DNA of 39,478 nucleotides. Source: Rhodocyclaceae bacterium (GTDB taxonomy: Bacteria > Pseudomonadota > Gammaproteobacteria > Burkholderiales > Rhodocyclaceae). Location: the NCBI GenBank assembly GCA_006218025.1, contig VBWA01000032.1, positions 1-39,478 on the forward strand, given 5' to 3'. This document shows, piece after piece, positions 1 through 10,309 of this stretch. The notes beneath the pieces were generated by a model. That model saw nothing but the letters and a program-made list of their open reading frames with translations. It was not told the DNA's origin and searched no databases. Every line of letters begins with the position of its first letter. Position 1 is the first letter of the stretch. The translations under genes were made by a program, and so were the position numbers.

Positions 1-124
1 CAGCGGGGTGCGGCCGGAGCGCAGCTACCGGAATGTACGTCGTTGTACATGAGGATAGCCGGGGTTGCCAAATGAGCCGACCAATCCCCGATCCGGCACG
101 CGCAGTAGATTTATTCATATGCTT
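1..124. other. Unassigned left edge downstream of hisA, with a small inverted repeat
   Basis: I recognise no gene here. In many betaproteobacteria hisF begins within a few dozen bases of the end of hisA, but the minus-strand reading from the ATG at 117-119 (MNKSTARAGSGIG...) does not resemble HisF. Positions 33-38 (ATGTAC) and 45-50 (GTACAT) form a perfect 6-bp inverted repeat around a 6-base loop, which could be a small hairpin or an operator. Plus-strand frames end at stops near 50 and 75, so the 3' end of an unknown plus-strand gene cannot be excluded. Confidence 0.3.
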
Positions 125-868
125 TCAGCGACCGGAGAGCTTGTCCGCCTCGGCCTGGGCTTTCCTGAAATCGAGCGTGCCTTCGTAGATCGCGCGCCCG
201 GTGATGGCGCCGATAATGCCCTCGCCCTGCACCGCACAGAGCGCCTTCACGTCCTTCATGCTGGCGATGCCGCCGCTGGCGATCACCGGGATGCGCAAGG
301 CCTGCGCCAGCTTCACCGTCGCCTCGATGTTCACGCCGGAGAGCATGCCGTCGCGCCCGATATCGGTATAGATGACGGCTTCGACGCCATAGTCCTCGAA
401 CTTCTTTGCCAGGTCGACGACATCGTGGCCGGTCATCTTCGACCACCCGTCCACCGCGACCTTGCCATCCCTGGCATCGAGTCCGACGATGATGTGTCCG
501 GGAAAGGCACCGCAGGCATCATGCAGAAAGCCGGGGTTCTTCACCGCCGCCGTGCCGATGATGACGTAGGTGAGGCCATCATCGAGGCAGCGCTCGATGG
601 TATCCAGGTCGCGAATGCCGCCGCCCAGTTGCACGGGAATTTCGGTGCCGACTTCCGTGAGGATCGCCTTGATCGCCGCTTCATTCTTCGGCTTGCCGGC
701 AAAGGCGCCATTGAGGTCGACAAGATGCAGGCGGCGCGCGCCCTGGTCTATCCAGTGCCGGGCCATGGCCGCCGGGTCTTCGGAAAACACCGTGGCATCA
801 TCCATTGCGCCCTGCTTCAAGCGGACGCAGTGACCATCCTTGAGATCAATCGCGGGTATCAGCAGCAT
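125..868 (-). CDS. hisA: HisA, phosphoribosylformimino-5-aminoimidazole carboxamide ribotide isomerase
   Basis: HisA catalyses the Amadori isomerisation of ProFAR to PRFAR in cytosolic histidine synthesis. At 247 residues it has the normal length. It begins [17 protein letters not shown], which carries the first catalytic Asp (IPAIDL). The (beta/alpha)8 half-barrel repeats show phosphate-binding glycine clusters at QLGGGIRD and VIASGGIAS, and the second half carries YTDIGRDGM, the usual site of the second catalytic Asp. It lies 39 bases downstream of hisH on the same strand, and no strong Shine-Dalgarno sequence is visible. It is the last recognisable his gene before the window edge; hisF, its usual successor, is not seen. 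Confidence 0.97.
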   Translation of the reverse strand: MLLIPAIDLKDGHCVRLKQGAMDDATVFSEDPAAMARHWIDQGARRLHLVDLNGAFAGKPKNEAAIKAILTEVGTEIPVQLGGGIRDLDTIERCLDDGLTYVIIGTAAVKNPGFLHDACGAFPGHIIVGLDARDGKVAVDGWSKMTGHDVVDLAKKFEDYGVEAVIYTDIGRDGMLSGVNIEATVKLAQALRIPVIASGGIASMKDVKALCAVQGEGIIGAITGRAIYEGTLDFRKAQAEADKLSGR

Positions 869-907
869 AGGAAAATGTAAAGATATGGAAAAAGCGGGGG
901 CCTTGGA

Positions 908-1546
908 TCAGGGATTCCAGCGCATGAAATTGGCGAGCAGCCTCAGCCCCGCCTGGGCGCTTTTTTCCGGGTGGAATTGAACAGCGAAGATGTTAGCGTG
1001 GGCAATCGCGCTGGTAAAGGGGATGCCATAGTGGGTCGAGCCGGCAATCACGTCGGGAGTCTGCGGCTCGACGTAATAACTATGCACGAAATAGAAGCGC
1101 GCACCGTCCTCGATTCCATCCCACAACGGATGAGCTTCGACTTGCTGCACCTGGTTCCAGCCCATGTGCGGTACTTTGAGGCGCGCGCCATCGGGCGCCA
1201 CCATGGCAGCCTGCGGAAAGCGCGGCACACGGCCCGGCAGAATCTCCAGCCCCATGACGTCACCTTCCTCGGCATGGCCGAAGAGCATCTGCAGGCCGAC
1301 GCAGATGCCGAGAAAGGGCTTTTCGGCGGCGGCGCGAATGACCGCGTCGCGCAAACCGCGGACAGACAGCTCGCGCATGCAGTCCGGCATCGCACCCTGA
1401 CCGGGAACCACGACGCGGTCGGCTGCGCCGATTTCGGCCGCATCCGAACTGATGCGGACATCTGCCTCCGGAGCAACATGCTCGATGGCCTTGGCCACGG
1501 AGCGCAGATTGCCCATGCCGTAATCGACAACGACGACCGTGCTCAT
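908..1546 (-). CDS. hisH: HisH, glutaminase subunit of imidazole glycerol phosphate synthase
   Basis: HisH hydrolyses glutamine and channels ammonia to HisF. The start chosen at 1546 gives [17 protein letters not shown], the conserved N-terminus, and a 212-residue protein. The open frame runs 44 codons further upstream, but that extension overlaps hisB and is arginine-rich and non-homologous. The class I amidotransferase nucleophile is Cys82 ([11 protein letters not shown]), and the His192-Glu194 pair lies in FHPEKS near the C-terminus. The gene is 7 bases after hisB and 39 before hisA, so these three are probably co-transcribed. Its obligate partner HisF is not in the visible sequence and must be encoded elsewhere or beyond the edge. 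Confidence 0.96.
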   Translation of the reverse strand: MSTVVVVDYGMGNLRSVAKAIEHVAPEADVRISSDAAEIGAADRVVVPGQGAMPDCMRELSVRGLRDAVIRAAAEKPFLGICVGLQMLFGHAEEGDVMGLEILPGRVPRFPQAAMVAPDGARLKVPHMGWNQVQQVEAHPLWDGIEDGARFYFVHSYYVEPQTPDVIAGSTHYGIPFTSAIAHANIFAVQFHPEKSAQAGLRLLANFMRWNP

Positions 1547-1553
1547 GGAAGGA

Positions 1554-2141
1554 TCAGAGCGTGCCCTTCGTCGAAGGAACGACGCCCGCTGTGCGCGGAT
1601 CGGCTTCCACCGCCATGCGCAGCGCCCGGGCAAAGGCCTTGAATACGGTCTCGGCCTGATGGTGGGAATTGTCACCACGCAAGGCGTCGATGTGCACCGT
1701 GATTCCGGCGTGATTCACCAGCCCCTGAAAGAACTCGCGCACCAGATCGACATCGAACTCGCCGATGGTGGCGCGGGTGAAAGGCACGTTGAAGACCAGT
1801 CCGGGTCGCCCGGAAAGATCGACCACCACGCGCGACAGGGCCTCGTCGAGCGGCACGTAGGCATGTCCGTAACGGCGCAGGCCTTTCTTGTCGCCCAGCG
1901 CCTTGGCCAGCGCCTGACCGATGGTGATGCCGACGTCTTCGATGGTGTGATGGGCGTCGATGTGCAGATCACCCTTCGCTTCGACCGTCAGATCGATCAG
2001 GCCGTGGCGCGCGATCTGATCCAGCATGTGGTCGAAGAAACCAATGCCGGTGGCGAGTTTGGAGACGCCGGTACCGTCGAGATCGAGGGCGACGCGGATC
2101 TTTGTTTCCAGGGTGTTGCGCGTGATTTCGGCTTGCCGCAT
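1554..2141 (-). CDS. hisB: HisB, imidazoleglycerol-phosphate dehydratase
   Basis: This is the monofunctional IGP dehydratase, which converts imidazole glycerol phosphate to imidazole acetol phosphate. Starting at 2141 ([15 protein letters not shown]) gives 195 residues, the usual length. A longer frame to 2177 would begin inside the likely -10 box and adds non-conserved residues. The two metal-binding His-rich motifs of the family are present: [14 protein letters not shown] near residue 35 and [11 protein letters not shown] near residue 60, with the later [21 protein letters not shown] segment. Because the neighbouring hisC is inverted, hisB is the first gene of the hisBHA unit and needs its own promoter, which is visible at 2176-2208. 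Confidence 0.96.
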   Translation of the reverse strand: MRQAEITRNTLETKIRVALDLDGTGVSKLATGIGFFDHMLDQIARHGLIDLTVEAKGDLHIDAHHTIEDVGITIGQALAKALGDKKGLRRYGHAYVPLDEALSRVVVDLSGRPGLVFNVPFTRATIGEFDVDLVREFFQGLVNHAGITVHIDALRGDNSHHQAETVFKAFARALRMAVEADPRTAGVVPSTKGTL

Positions 2142-2175
2142 GGCAGTCTTGATCGAGCAAAGGGTCGAGGCCTGC

Positions 2176-2208
2176 ATGATACCATCGGCACAATAGGCTG
2201 TACGTCAA
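2176..2208 (-). promoter_or_regulatory. Candidate promoter for hisB-hisH-hisA
   Basis: On the minus strand an extended -10 box, TGGTATCAT (2176-2184), lies 35 bases upstream of the hisB start, and TTGACG (2203-2208) lies further upstream. The spacer is 21 bases, long for sigma-70, so the TGn extension would have to compensate. Transcription would start near 2169. The position fits the need for a new promoter created by the reversed hisC gene. Confidence 0.4.
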
Positions 2209-2261
2209 GCCTGCACGCCAAACCCGAGCCTCGATCACCACTGCCCTACCTACCATTCCGC

Positions 2262-3329
2262 ATGACCATGAGCCGTTTCTGGAGCGATGTCGTCAAGGGG
2301 CTCAAGCCCTACGTGCCGGGTGAGCAGCCCAGGCTCGCCAACCTGGTGAAACTCAACACCAACGAGAATCCCTACGGACCTTCGCCGCAGGCGCTGGAAG
2401 CGATCCGCGCGGCCACGGACGAGTCGCTGAAGCTCTACCCCGACCCGAATGCCGAGCAGCTCAAGCTCGCGATAGCCAAATATCACGGCATCGAGTCGAA
2501 AAATGTCTTCGTCGGCAATGGCTCGGACGAGGTTCTGGCCCACATCTTTCTCGGCCTGCTGAAGCAGGCGCGGCCCATCCTGTTCCCCGATATCACCTAC
2601 AGCTTCTATCCGGTGTATTGCGGGCTCTACCAGGTGGATTTCGAAACCGTCGCGCTGGCCGACGATTTTTCGATCCGGGTCGGCGACTATGCGAAACCGA
2701 ACGGCGGCATCATTTTCCCCAACCCGAATGCGCCGACGGGCTGCCCGTTGCCGCTGGCCGAGATCGAACGCCTGCTGCAGTCGAATTCCGATTCGGTCGT
2801 GGTAATCGACGAGGCCTATGTGGATTTCGGCGGCGAAAGTGCAATCCCGCTGATCGCGAAGTACCCGAACCTGCTGGTAGTGCAGACGCTGTCCAAATCG
2901 CGCTCGCTGGCGGGTCTGCGAGTCGGCTTCGCCGCCGGCCACGCCGATCTGATCGAGGCGCTGGAGCGGGTCAAGAACAGTTTCAATTCCTATCCGCTGG
3001 ACCGCTTGGCGATCGCCGGCGCGGCGGCTGCCTATGAAGACCGGGAGTATTTCGACAAGACCTGCCGGGCGGTCATCGCGTCACGCGAGAAGCTGATCAG
3101 CGAATTGAAGGCGCTCGGCTTCGAAGTGTTGCCATCGGCGGCCAACTTCATCTTCGTGCGCCACCCGCAGCACGATGCCGAAAAGTCGGCGCTGGCGCTA
3201 CGGCGACGCAGCATCATCGTGCGCCATTTCAAGCTGCCGCGCATCGAACAGTTCCTGCGGATTACGGTCGGCACGGACGCGCAGTGCGCGGCGCTTATCT
3301 CGGCGCTGAAGGAAATCCTCAGCGCTTGA
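2262..3329 (+). CDS. hisC: HisC, histidinol-phosphate aminotransferase, inverted within the his operon
   Basis: HisC is a PLP enzyme that transfers an amino group from glutamate to imidazole acetol phosphate. It has 355 residues from ATG 2262 (MTMSRFW), or 353 from the in-frame ATG at 2268. Fold-type I features are [11 protein letters not shown] (31-41), VGNGSDE (84-90), NPNAPTG (154-160), DEAYVDF (183-189) and the Schiff-base lysine K212 in [12 protein letters not shown]. The gene reads opposite to hisG, hisD, hisB, hisH and hisA. Its 3' end faces that of hisD across 16 bases, and 120 bases separate its start from that of hisB. A local inversion or replacement is likely; function appears intact. 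A copy of the dispersed 12-bp word lies inside it at 3180-3203. Confidence 0.96.
   Translation: MTMSRFWSDVVKGLKPYVPGEQPRLANLVKLNTNENPYGPSPQALEAIRAATDESLKLYPDPNAEQLKLAIAKYHGIESKNVFVGNGSDEVLAHIFLGLLKQARPILFPDITYSFYPVYCGLYQVDFETVALADDFSIRVGDYAKPNGGIIFPNPNAPTGCPLPLAEIERLLQSNSDSVVVIDEAYVDFGGESAIPLIAKYPNLLVVQTLSKSRSLAGLRVGFAAGHADLIEALERVKNSFNSYPLDRLAIAGAAAAYEDREYFDKTCRAVIASREKLISELKALGFEVLPSAANFIFVRHPQHDAEKSALALRRRSIIVRHFKLPRIEQFLRITVGTDAQCAALISALKEILSA
3180..3203 (-). repeat. Dispersed word, copy 1 (in hisC, antisense)
   Basis: The core CCAGCGCCGACT is read on the minus strand at 3184-3195. It is preceded by CCGTAGCG and followed by TTTC, so the last base of the nTTG tail differs. It overlaps codons for [10 protein letters not shown] in hisC. 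Confidence 0.75.
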
Positions 3330-3345
3330 TGCGCAGTTCCGCCGA

Positions 3346-4641
3346 TCAGAGTTTGCTGCGCAGCTCCGCTGCGCGGGCATGGGCCGTGAGCCCTTCGCCA
3401 TGCGCCAGGGCCGCGGCAATCGGCCCCAAGGCTTGCGCTCCGGCCTTCGACACCTCGATCAGGCTGGTGCGCTTCTGAAAGTCATAGACGCCGAGCGGCG
3501 AGGAAAAGCGCGCGCTGCGGGAGGTCGGCAACACGTGGTTGGGGCCGGCACAGTAGTCGCCGAGCGACTCAGAACTGTAATGGCCGAGGAAGATCGCGCC
3601 GGCGTGGCGGATCTTGTCCGCCAGCGGCGCCGGATCAGCGACCGCGAGTTCGAGGTGCTCCGGCGCAATGCGGTTGGCGACCGTGCAGGCCTCGTCGAGA
3701 TCGGCCACCTGTATCAGGGCGCCCCGTCCCTTGAGTGAGGCGGCGATCACCTGGCGGCGCGGCATGGTCGGCAACAATTTTTCGATGCTCGCGGCGACCC
3801 GTGCAATGAAATCGGCATCCGGGCTCAACAGGATCGATTGCGCCAGTTCGTCATGCTCGGCCTGGGCAAACAGGTCGATCGCCACCCAGTCGGGATTGGC
3901 GGAGGCATCGGCGATGACGACGACCTCCGATGGCCCGGCCACCATGTCGATGCCGACGGTGCCGAACACGCGACGCTTGGCGGCCGCCACGTAGGCGTTG
4001 CCGGGACCGACGATCTTGTCCACCTGTGGAATCGTCTGTGTGCCGTAGGCCAGTGCCGCCACGGCCTGCGCACCGCCCAGCGTGAACACGCGATCGACGC
4101 CCACCAGACAGGCGGCGGCCAGCACCAGCGCATTCTTCTCGCCGCGCGGGGTGGGCACCACCATGATCAGTTCGCCGACTCCGGCCACCTTCGCCGGCAG
4201 CGCATTCATCAACACCGAACTCGGGTAGGCCGCCTTGCCGCCCGGCACGTAGAGGCCGACCCGGTCCAGCGGCGTGATCTTCTGCCCGAGCCGCGTCCCG
4301 TCGGCTTCGGTAAAACTCCACGATTCGAGTTTCTGCCGCTCGTGATAGGTCGTTACGCGTTGTGCCGCCGCTTCGAGCGCAACCCGCTGGGCAGCGGGAA
4401 GGCTATCCAGCGCATGCCGCAGCTCACTCCTGGAGAGTTCAAGCTCGGCCATGGTGCCGACATCGAGCTGGTCGAAACGGCGCGTGTAGTCGAGCACCGC
4501 CACATCGCCCTCCTTGCGGACCCTGGCGAGAATCTCGGCAACGGTGAGCTCGATGGCATCGTCGGTCGAATGGTCGAACTGCAGCAGCGCATCGAGCGTG
4601 GCGAGAAAGCCGGGATCTTGCGTCGACAATCTGCGAATCAT
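3346..4641 (-). CDS. hisD: HisD, histidinol dehydrogenase
   Basis: HisD is the zinc-dependent bifunctional enzyme that oxidises L-histidinol to histidine in two NAD-dependent steps. Its 431 residues match the family. Family motifs include [58 protein letters not shown], and the base-bearing [10 protein letters not shown] followed by [21 protein letters not shown]. The start codon overlaps the end of hisG by 4 bases (ATGA), so the two are translationally coupled. The 3' end converges on hisC 16 bases away with no obvious T-rich terminator between them; a GCGCAG/CTGCGC hairpin at 3358-3374 lies inside the hisD 3' end. Confidence 0.97.
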   Translation of the reverse strand: MIRRLSTQDPGFLATLDALLQFDHSTDDAIELTVAEILARVRKEGDVAVLDYTRRFDQLDVGTMAELELSRSELRHALDSLPAAQRVALEAAAQRVTTYHERQKLESWSFTEADGTRLGQKITPLDRVGLYVPGGKAAYPSSVLMNALPAKVAGVGELIMVVPTPRGEKNALVLAAACLVGVDRVFTLGGAQAVAALAYGTQTIPQVDKIVGPGNAYVAAAKRRVFGTVGIDMVAGPSEVVVIADASANPDWVAIDLFAQAEHDELAQSILLSPDADFIARVAASIEKLLPTMPRRQVIAASLKGRGALIQVADLDEACTVANRIAPEHLELAVADPAPLADKIRHAGAIFLGHYSSESLGDYCAGPNHVLPTSRSARFSSPLGVYDFQKRTSLIEVSKAGAQALGPIAAALAHGEGLTAHARAAELRSKL

Positions 4642-5279
4642 CGGATGGCGCCCTCGAAGGCCGCGATGACGGGCTGCAGCAAGCCGCGCTTCATCTTGAG
4701 CGCAGCCTGATTCACCACCAGACGCGAGGAGATGCTCATGATCTCCTCGACCTCGACCAGATTGTTGGCTTTCAGCGTGCTGCCGCTGGAAACCAGATCG
4801 ACAATGGCCTCGGCCAGGCCTGCCAGCGGCGCCAGTTCCATCGAGCCGTAGAGCTTAATCAGGTCGACATGGACGCCCTTGGCGGCGAAGTGTTCGCGTG
4901 CGACGGCGATGTATTTCGTGGCAATGCGCAAGCGCGCTCCGCGCCGAACGGCAGCCGCATAGTCGAAGCCGGCCGGCGCCGCAACGCACATGCGACATTT
5001 GGCGATGTTGAGGTCCAGCGGCTGGTAAAGTCCCGCGCCGCCGTGCTCCAGCAATACGTCCTTGCCGGCGATGCCGAGATCGGCCGCGCCGTATTGAACA
5101 TAAGTCGGGACATCCGACGCGCGCACAATCACCACCCGCACGTCAGCGCGGTTGGTGCCGATGATCAGCTTGCGCGACTTCTCCGGATCTTCGGCCGGAA
5201 CGATACCTGCCGCCGCCAGCAGGGGCAAGGTTTCTTCGAAAATGCGGCCCTTGGAAAGGGCGATGGTGATTCCGCTCAT
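4638..5279 (-). CDS. hisG: HisG, ATP phosphoribosyltransferase, short form
   Basis: HisG condenses ATP with PRPP, the first and feedback-regulated step of histidine synthesis. At 213 residues it is the short form, which lacks the C-terminal regulatory ACT-like domain of the roughly 300-residue long form. Visible motifs are [19 protein letters not shown] at the start, the periplasmic-binding-protein-like core with [21 protein letters not shown], and the PRPP loop [18 protein letters not shown]. Short-form HisG works as a hetero-octamer with HisZ, a HisRS paralogue, and no hisZ is in this window. It starts 4 bases after the end of murA. Confidence 0.96.
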   Translation of the reverse strand: MSGITIALSKGRIFEETLPLLAAAGIVPAEDPEKSRKLIIGTNRADVRVVIVRASDVPTYVQYGAADLGIAGKDVLLEHGGAGLYQPLDLNIAKCRMCVAAPAGFDYAAAVRRGARLRIATKYIAVAREHFAAKGVHVDLIKLYGSMELAPLAGLAEAIVDLVSSGSTLKANNLVEVEEIMSISSRLVVNQAALKMKRGLLQPVIAAFEGAIR

Positions 5280-5283
5280 GCGG

Positions 5284-6787
<1,504 letters not shown>

Positions 6788-6798
6788 GGTCAGACTCC

Positions 6799-7557
6799 TT
6801 AAGCGCGCAGCTTGTAGCCGCGCTTCAGCAAATTCAATGTAAATACAGTCAGCAATGCCAGGCACGCGCCGACCACGGCGAGACTCAGCCAGGGCGACGC
6901 ATCGGAGACACCGAAGAAGCCATGGCGAAAGCCGTCAATCATGTAGAACACCGGGTTCCAGTGCGATACCTGCTGCCAGAAAGGCGGCAATGAATTGATG
7001 GAGTAAAACACACCGGACAGAAAAGTGAGCGGCATGATCAGAAAGTTCTGGAAGGCCGCGAGCTGATCGAATTTGTCGGCCCAGATGCCTGCAATCACGC
7101 CAAGACTGCCGAGGATCGCGCCGCCCATCAGGGCGAAGACGAGAATCCACCAGGGTTCGGCAAACGTCAGCGGCGCGAACCAGAAGGTCGCCAGCAGAAC
7201 GCCCGTTCCCACCACGACACCGCGCACTACCGATGCCAGGACATAGGCAAGGAAGAACTCGAGATAGGAAATCGGCGGCAGCAGGACGAAGACTATGTTG
7301 CCCGTCACCTTGGACTGGATCAGCGAGGACGAGGAATTGGCAAAGGCGTTCTGCAGCACCGACATCATCACCAGCCCCGGAATCAGGAATGCGGTGTAGG
7401 CGACACCGTGAACCTTCACATGCCCCTCCAGCACATGGGAAAAGATCAGCAGGTAGAGCAGCGCCGTAAGCACCGGAGCGGCGACCGTCTGCGAGGCCAC
7501 TTTCCAGAAACGCAGCACTTCTTTGTATAACAGGGTGGAAAATCCGCTGTGGCGCAT
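6799..7557 (-). CDS. ABC-2 type transporter permease
   Basis: This is an inner-membrane permease of the ABC-2 superfamily (YadH/NodJ-like), forming an exporter with the ATPase encoded just upstream. It is 252 residues from ATG 7557 (MRHSGFSTLLYKEVLRFWK); upstream codons in the same frame are non-homologous and overlap the ATPase gene. Six hydrophobic segments are visible, and the family motif region NPVFYMIDGFRHGFFG lies before the last one. One base separates it from the ATPase stop. Its own stop codon overlaps the Shine-Dalgarno of the bolA gene. The substrate cannot be read from sequence; the position next to mla and murA suggests an envelope lipid or glycan. Confidence 0.9.
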   Translation of the reverse strand: MRHSGFSTLLYKEVLRFWKVASQTVAAPVLTALLYLLIFSHVLEGHVKVHGVAYTAFLIPGLVMMSVLQNAFANSSSSLIQSKVTGNIVFVLLPPISYLEFFLAYVLASVVRGVVVGTGVLLATFWFAPLTFAEPWWILVFALMGGAILGSLGVIAGIWADKFDQLAAFQNFLIMPLTFLSGVFYSINSLPPFWQQVSHWNPVFYMIDGFRHGFFGVSDASPWLSLAVVGACLALLTVFTLNLLKRGYKLRA

Positions 7558-7558
7558 C

Positions 7559-8470
7559 TCAGTTCGCCTGTCCTTGGGGCGGTCCCTGCATGACGCGGAC
7601 GAATACCTCTTCGAGATCGGGCTTGCCGATTTCGAGGTCGTCGATCCTGCAACCGGCCGCGCGTATCCTTGCCAGCAGCGTCTCGACCTGATCGAAACCA
7701 TCGAAGGGGAAGGACCACCAGCCGCCACTTTCTGCGCCATCACGGGCAAGCTCGGCCGGCAGCGCACCGCCGGTGCGCAGGCGCAAGGCATGAACGGAGA
7801 AGCGGCGCAGCAGGTTCGCCGTGGTGTCGAGGGCGACCACCCGGCCGGCCTTCAGCATGGCGATGCGCGTGCAGAGATTCTCGGCCTCCTCCAGATAATG
7901 CGTGGTCAGGACGATGGTGTGGCCCGCTTCGTTCAGGCGCCGGATGAAAGCCCACAGGGTCTGGCGCAATTCGACATCGACGCCGGCCGTCGGCTCGTCG
8001 AGCACGATCACCGGCGGACGATGGACCAGGGCCTGGGCGACCAGCACGCGGCGTTTCATGCCGCCGGACAGCATGCGCATGTTGGCATTGGCCTTGGACG
8101 CAAGGCCCAGATTTTCGAGAATCTCGTCGATCCAACTGTCGTTGTCGCTGATGCCGAAGTAGCCGGACTGGATCTTCAGCGATTCACGGACAGTGAAGAA
8201 AGGATCGAAAACCAGTTCCTGGGGTACAACGCCAAGGTGACGGCGCGCAGCGCGGTAGTCGCCCTGGACATCGTGGCCCATCACGGTGAGGCTGCCGGAA
8301 TCGGCACGAACCAGTCCGGCAAGCGCCGAAATCAGGGTTGTCTTGCCGGCGCCATTGGGACCCAGTAGCCCGAAAAACTCTCCCTGCTGAACCTCGAGAT
8401 CAACGCGGTCCAGCGCTTGGGTGCTGCCAAAACGTTTGGAGACCTGCTGAATGCGGATTGCAGCCGACAT
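7559..8470 (-). CDS. ABC transporter ATP-binding protein (ABC-2 exporter)
   Basis: This is the 303-residue nucleotide-binding subunit of an ABC-2 exporter (YadG/CcmA-like). It shows Walker A GPNGAGKT near residue 38, Q-loop VVPQEL, signature LSGGMKRR, Walker B VIVLDEPTAGVD and the H-loop TTHYLEEAE, so it should be catalytically competent. A C-terminal region of about 80 residues after the core resembles the extra domain common in this subgroup. The permease gene begins one base after its stop. It lies 25 bases downstream of mlaB on the same strand, so it is probably part of the mla transcript. The transported substrate is unknown. Confidence 0.93.
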   Translation of the reverse strand: MSAAIRIQQVSKRFGSTQALDRVDLEVQQGEFFGLLGPNGAGKTTLISALAGLVRADSGSLTVMGHDVQGDYRAARRHLGVVPQELVFDPFFTVRESLKIQSGYFGISDNDSWIDEILENLGLASKANANMRMLSGGMKRRVLVAQALVHRPPVIVLDEPTAGVDVELRQTLWAFIRRLNEAGHTIVLTTHYLEEAENLCTRIAMLKAGRVVALDTTANLLRRFSVHALRLRTGGALPAELARDGAESGGWWSFPFDGFDQVETLLARIRAAGCRIDDLEIGKPDLEEVFVRVMQGPPQGQAN

Positions 8471-8495
8471 TACGCCAACCCGAGGGCTGCTGCGT

Positions 8496-8777
8496 TCAGG
8501 ACTGCGGAAGGAGATCGGCGACGTCGTAGACCGCGGCGAGACTCAACAGATTCTGTGGCGGGTTCAGAAGACGCAAGGACTTCCCTCCTGCCTGCGCCGC
8601 GCGCATCCAGCCGAAGATCACTGCCAGGCACGAGGAATCCATTTCCGTCACTGCAGCCAGGTCGAAACTTGCGGTACTGGACGCTATGGCAGCTTCGCCT
8701 TCGGCAAGCAGTGCTGCCGCATCCGACATGGTCATCGGGCCCGACACCTCGACGCAATCACCGGCGACACGAATCAT
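8496..8777 (-). CDS. mlaB: MlaB-like STAS domain protein
   Basis: This 93-residue single STAS-domain protein starts at ATG 8777 (MIRVAGDCVEVSGPMTM), overlapping the end of mlaC by 4 bases. In E. coli, MlaB binds the MlaF ATPase and stabilises the MlaFEDB complex. The STAS core is visible: beta strand SFDLAAVTEMDSSCLAVIFGWMRAAQ, where the MDSS segment is the usual conserved loop, then KSLRLLNPPQNLLSLAAVYDVADLL. The frame is open far upstream as a shadow of mlaC, so length alone does not define the gene; the overlap, the homology and the size do. Confidence 0.85.
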   Translation of the reverse strand: MIRVAGDCVEVSGPMTMSDAAALLAEGEAAIASSTASFDLAAVTEMDSSCLAVIFGWMRAAQAGGKSLRLLNPPQNLLSLAAVYDVADLLPQS

Positions 8778-9394
8778 TTCTTTACCGAGGTAGCCTCGCC
8801 GGACTTGTTCTTGGCCTGCAGGGACTTGATCAGGCCGTCGATGCCGCTGTTGCGCACCTCGGACGCGAAGGATTCGCGGTAATTGGTCACCAGGCTGATG
8901 CCGCCGACTTCGATATCGTAAACTTTCCAGGCAGGGCCTGACTTTTCGAGCCAATAATCCAGCTCGACGTTCTTGCCTGCACCCGACTGCCTGATTTCGG
9001 TGCGAACCCGGACATCGGTCTCGCCCGCCTTGAGCGTGAAGGGTTTGAACGCGATGGTCTGGTTCTTGTACTCGGTCAGGGCCTTGGAATAGGTCCGCAC
9101 CAGGAGAGTATGAAATTCGTCGGTCAGAATCTTCTGCTGCGCCGGACTGGCCTGTCGCCAATCGCGCGCCACTGCAAGTTGCGTCATGCGCGCAAAGTTG
9201 AAGTGCGGCAACACCTTGACCTCTACCAGATCGATGGCTTTCTTCGTATTGCCGGACTGTATGTCCTTGTCCTTGCGGACGATCTCGAGCACCTCGTTGG
9301 TGACCGTCTTGACGAGGACATCGGGGGCGAGCTCCTGGCTCATCGCCGTTGCGGCGATGAGCAGGCCGCCGATTAATGCAAACAGGGATTTCAT
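8774..9394 (-). CDS. mlaC: MlaC, periplasmic phospholipid-binding protein
   Basis: This is the Mla shuttle protein (Ttg2D/tolerance family), which carries phospholipids between the outer-membrane MlaA complex and the inner-membrane MlaFEDB complex. It is 206 residues from ATG 9394. The N-terminus MKSLFALIGGLLIAATAMSQE is a Sec signal peptide with a likely cut after AMS or nearby. Typical family sequence follows: KVLPHFNFARMTQLAVARDWRQASPAQQ and YWLEKSGPAWKVYDIEVGGISLVTNYRESFASEV. It sits between mlaA (53 bases upstream) and mlaB (ATGA overlap). Confidence 0.93.
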   Translation of the reverse strand: MKSLFALIGGLLIAATAMSQELAPDVLVKTVTNEVLEIVRKDKDIQSGNTKKAIDLVEVKVLPHFNFARMTQLAVARDWRQASPAQQKILTDEFHTLLVRTYSKALTEYKNQTIAFKPFTLKAGETDVRVRTEIRQSGAGKNVELDYWLEKSGPAWKVYDIEVGGISLVTNYRESFASEVRNSGIDGLIKSLQAKNKSGEATSVKK

Positions 9395-9447
9395 TCTGGA
9401 TTTCCTGAGAATACTGGAGCTGGGGGAACACGCCCCGGAGTGAGACA

Positions 9448-10287
9448 CTATTTCGCTACTGGCAGTTGCGTGCGGGCCACCAGCATGGATGGCACCGGCA
9501 CAACAGGGGCTAACTCGGTCCGCGGCTCAAGAGCTTCCGCTTCGGCCGTCAGCGGATGATCGTTTGATCCGGCATCCGCCTCGATTTCCCGCGGTGGGTT
9601 GCCATCGTGAATCAGGTTGCGGCGACGCTGGAGATAGGCATCGCGCATGTATGAATACTTGTCCAGCGCAGCTTCCTCGACGACCTTGTCAGCCGGCAAC
9701 AAATTCGCCCGGTCATTCACAAAACGCAGAGCCAGCGCCAGATCGCGGGTCCGTTCCGGATTGTGATTCGCCACCGGATCGGCTGCGATATCGAGCACCA
9801 GGCCCACGGTGTCACGCACGGTGCGCGGCCCGAATACCGGAACCACCACATAGGCACCATTGCCGACACCCCAGCGGCCAAAGGTCTGGCCGAAGTCCTC
9901 GTCATGCTTTTCGAGTCCTGCATCGGACGCGAAGTCGATCACACCGAGCAGACCGACCGTCGTGTTGATCACGACCCGGCCCAGATCGCTGAATGCCTCC
10001 GGTACCTTGCCCTGAAGCAGGTTATTCACTCCGATGAAGAGATCCTCGATATTGGCAAAGAAATTGGTGACACCGGTCCGGATGGGCGAGGGCAAAACCG
10101 CCTCATAGCCCTTGGCAACCGGCTTGACGATCGCGCTGTCGAGTCCCTCGTTGAAAGCGAACATGGCGCGATTGAAGCCCTCGATCGGATCCTTGGGATT
10201 TCCAGAGGTCGCGCATCCCGTCAACAAGCCGGCGGCCGCAATGGCCACGGCGACGGTTTTGATGCGGGCAGGTAAGGTGGTCTTCAT
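9448..10287 (-). CDS. mlaA: MlaA/VacJ outer-membrane lipoprotein
   Basis: MlaA removes mislocalised phospholipids from the outer leaflet of the outer membrane and hands them to MlaC. It has 279 residues. The N-terminus has a lipoprotein signal ending LLTGC, with the lipobox Cys at residue 24. The family signature DPIEGFNRAMFAFNEGLDSAIVKPVAKGY follows, then FGQTFGRWGVGNGAYVVVPVFGPRTVRDTVG. The roughly 60 C-terminal residues are Glu/Pro-rich and not conserved. The gene is inserted between mlaD and mlaC; in E. coli mlaA is unlinked, while its inclusion here is, as I recall, usual for betaproteobacteria. Confidence 0.95.
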   Translation of the reverse strand: MKTTLPARIKTVAVAIAAAGLLTGCATSGNPKDPIEGFNRAMFAFNEGLDSAIVKPVAKGYEAVLPSPIRTGVTNFFANIEDLFIGVNNLLQGKVPEAFSDLGRVVINTTVGLLGVIDFASDAGLEKHDEDFGQTFGRWGVGNGAYVVVPVFGPRTVRDTVGLVLDIAADPVANHNPERTRDLALALRFVNDRANLLPADKVVEEAALDKYSYMRDAYLQRRRNLIHDGNPPREIEADAGSNDHPLTAEAEALEPRTELAPVVPVPSMLVARTQLPVAK

Positions 10288-10309
10288 TCTTTTTCAGGTA
10301 CCTGTTTGA

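Noticed and set aside
3358-3374. GCGCAG/CTGCGC hairpin at the end of hisD as a terminator for hisC
   Set aside because: It lies inside the hisD coding end, has no T-run and a short stem, so terminator function is not supported.
10295-10304. Perfect palindrome CAGGTACCTG between mlaD and mlaA
   Set aside because: Ten-base palindromes occur by chance at this length. It sits in a 22-base gap with no promoter, so no role can be supported.
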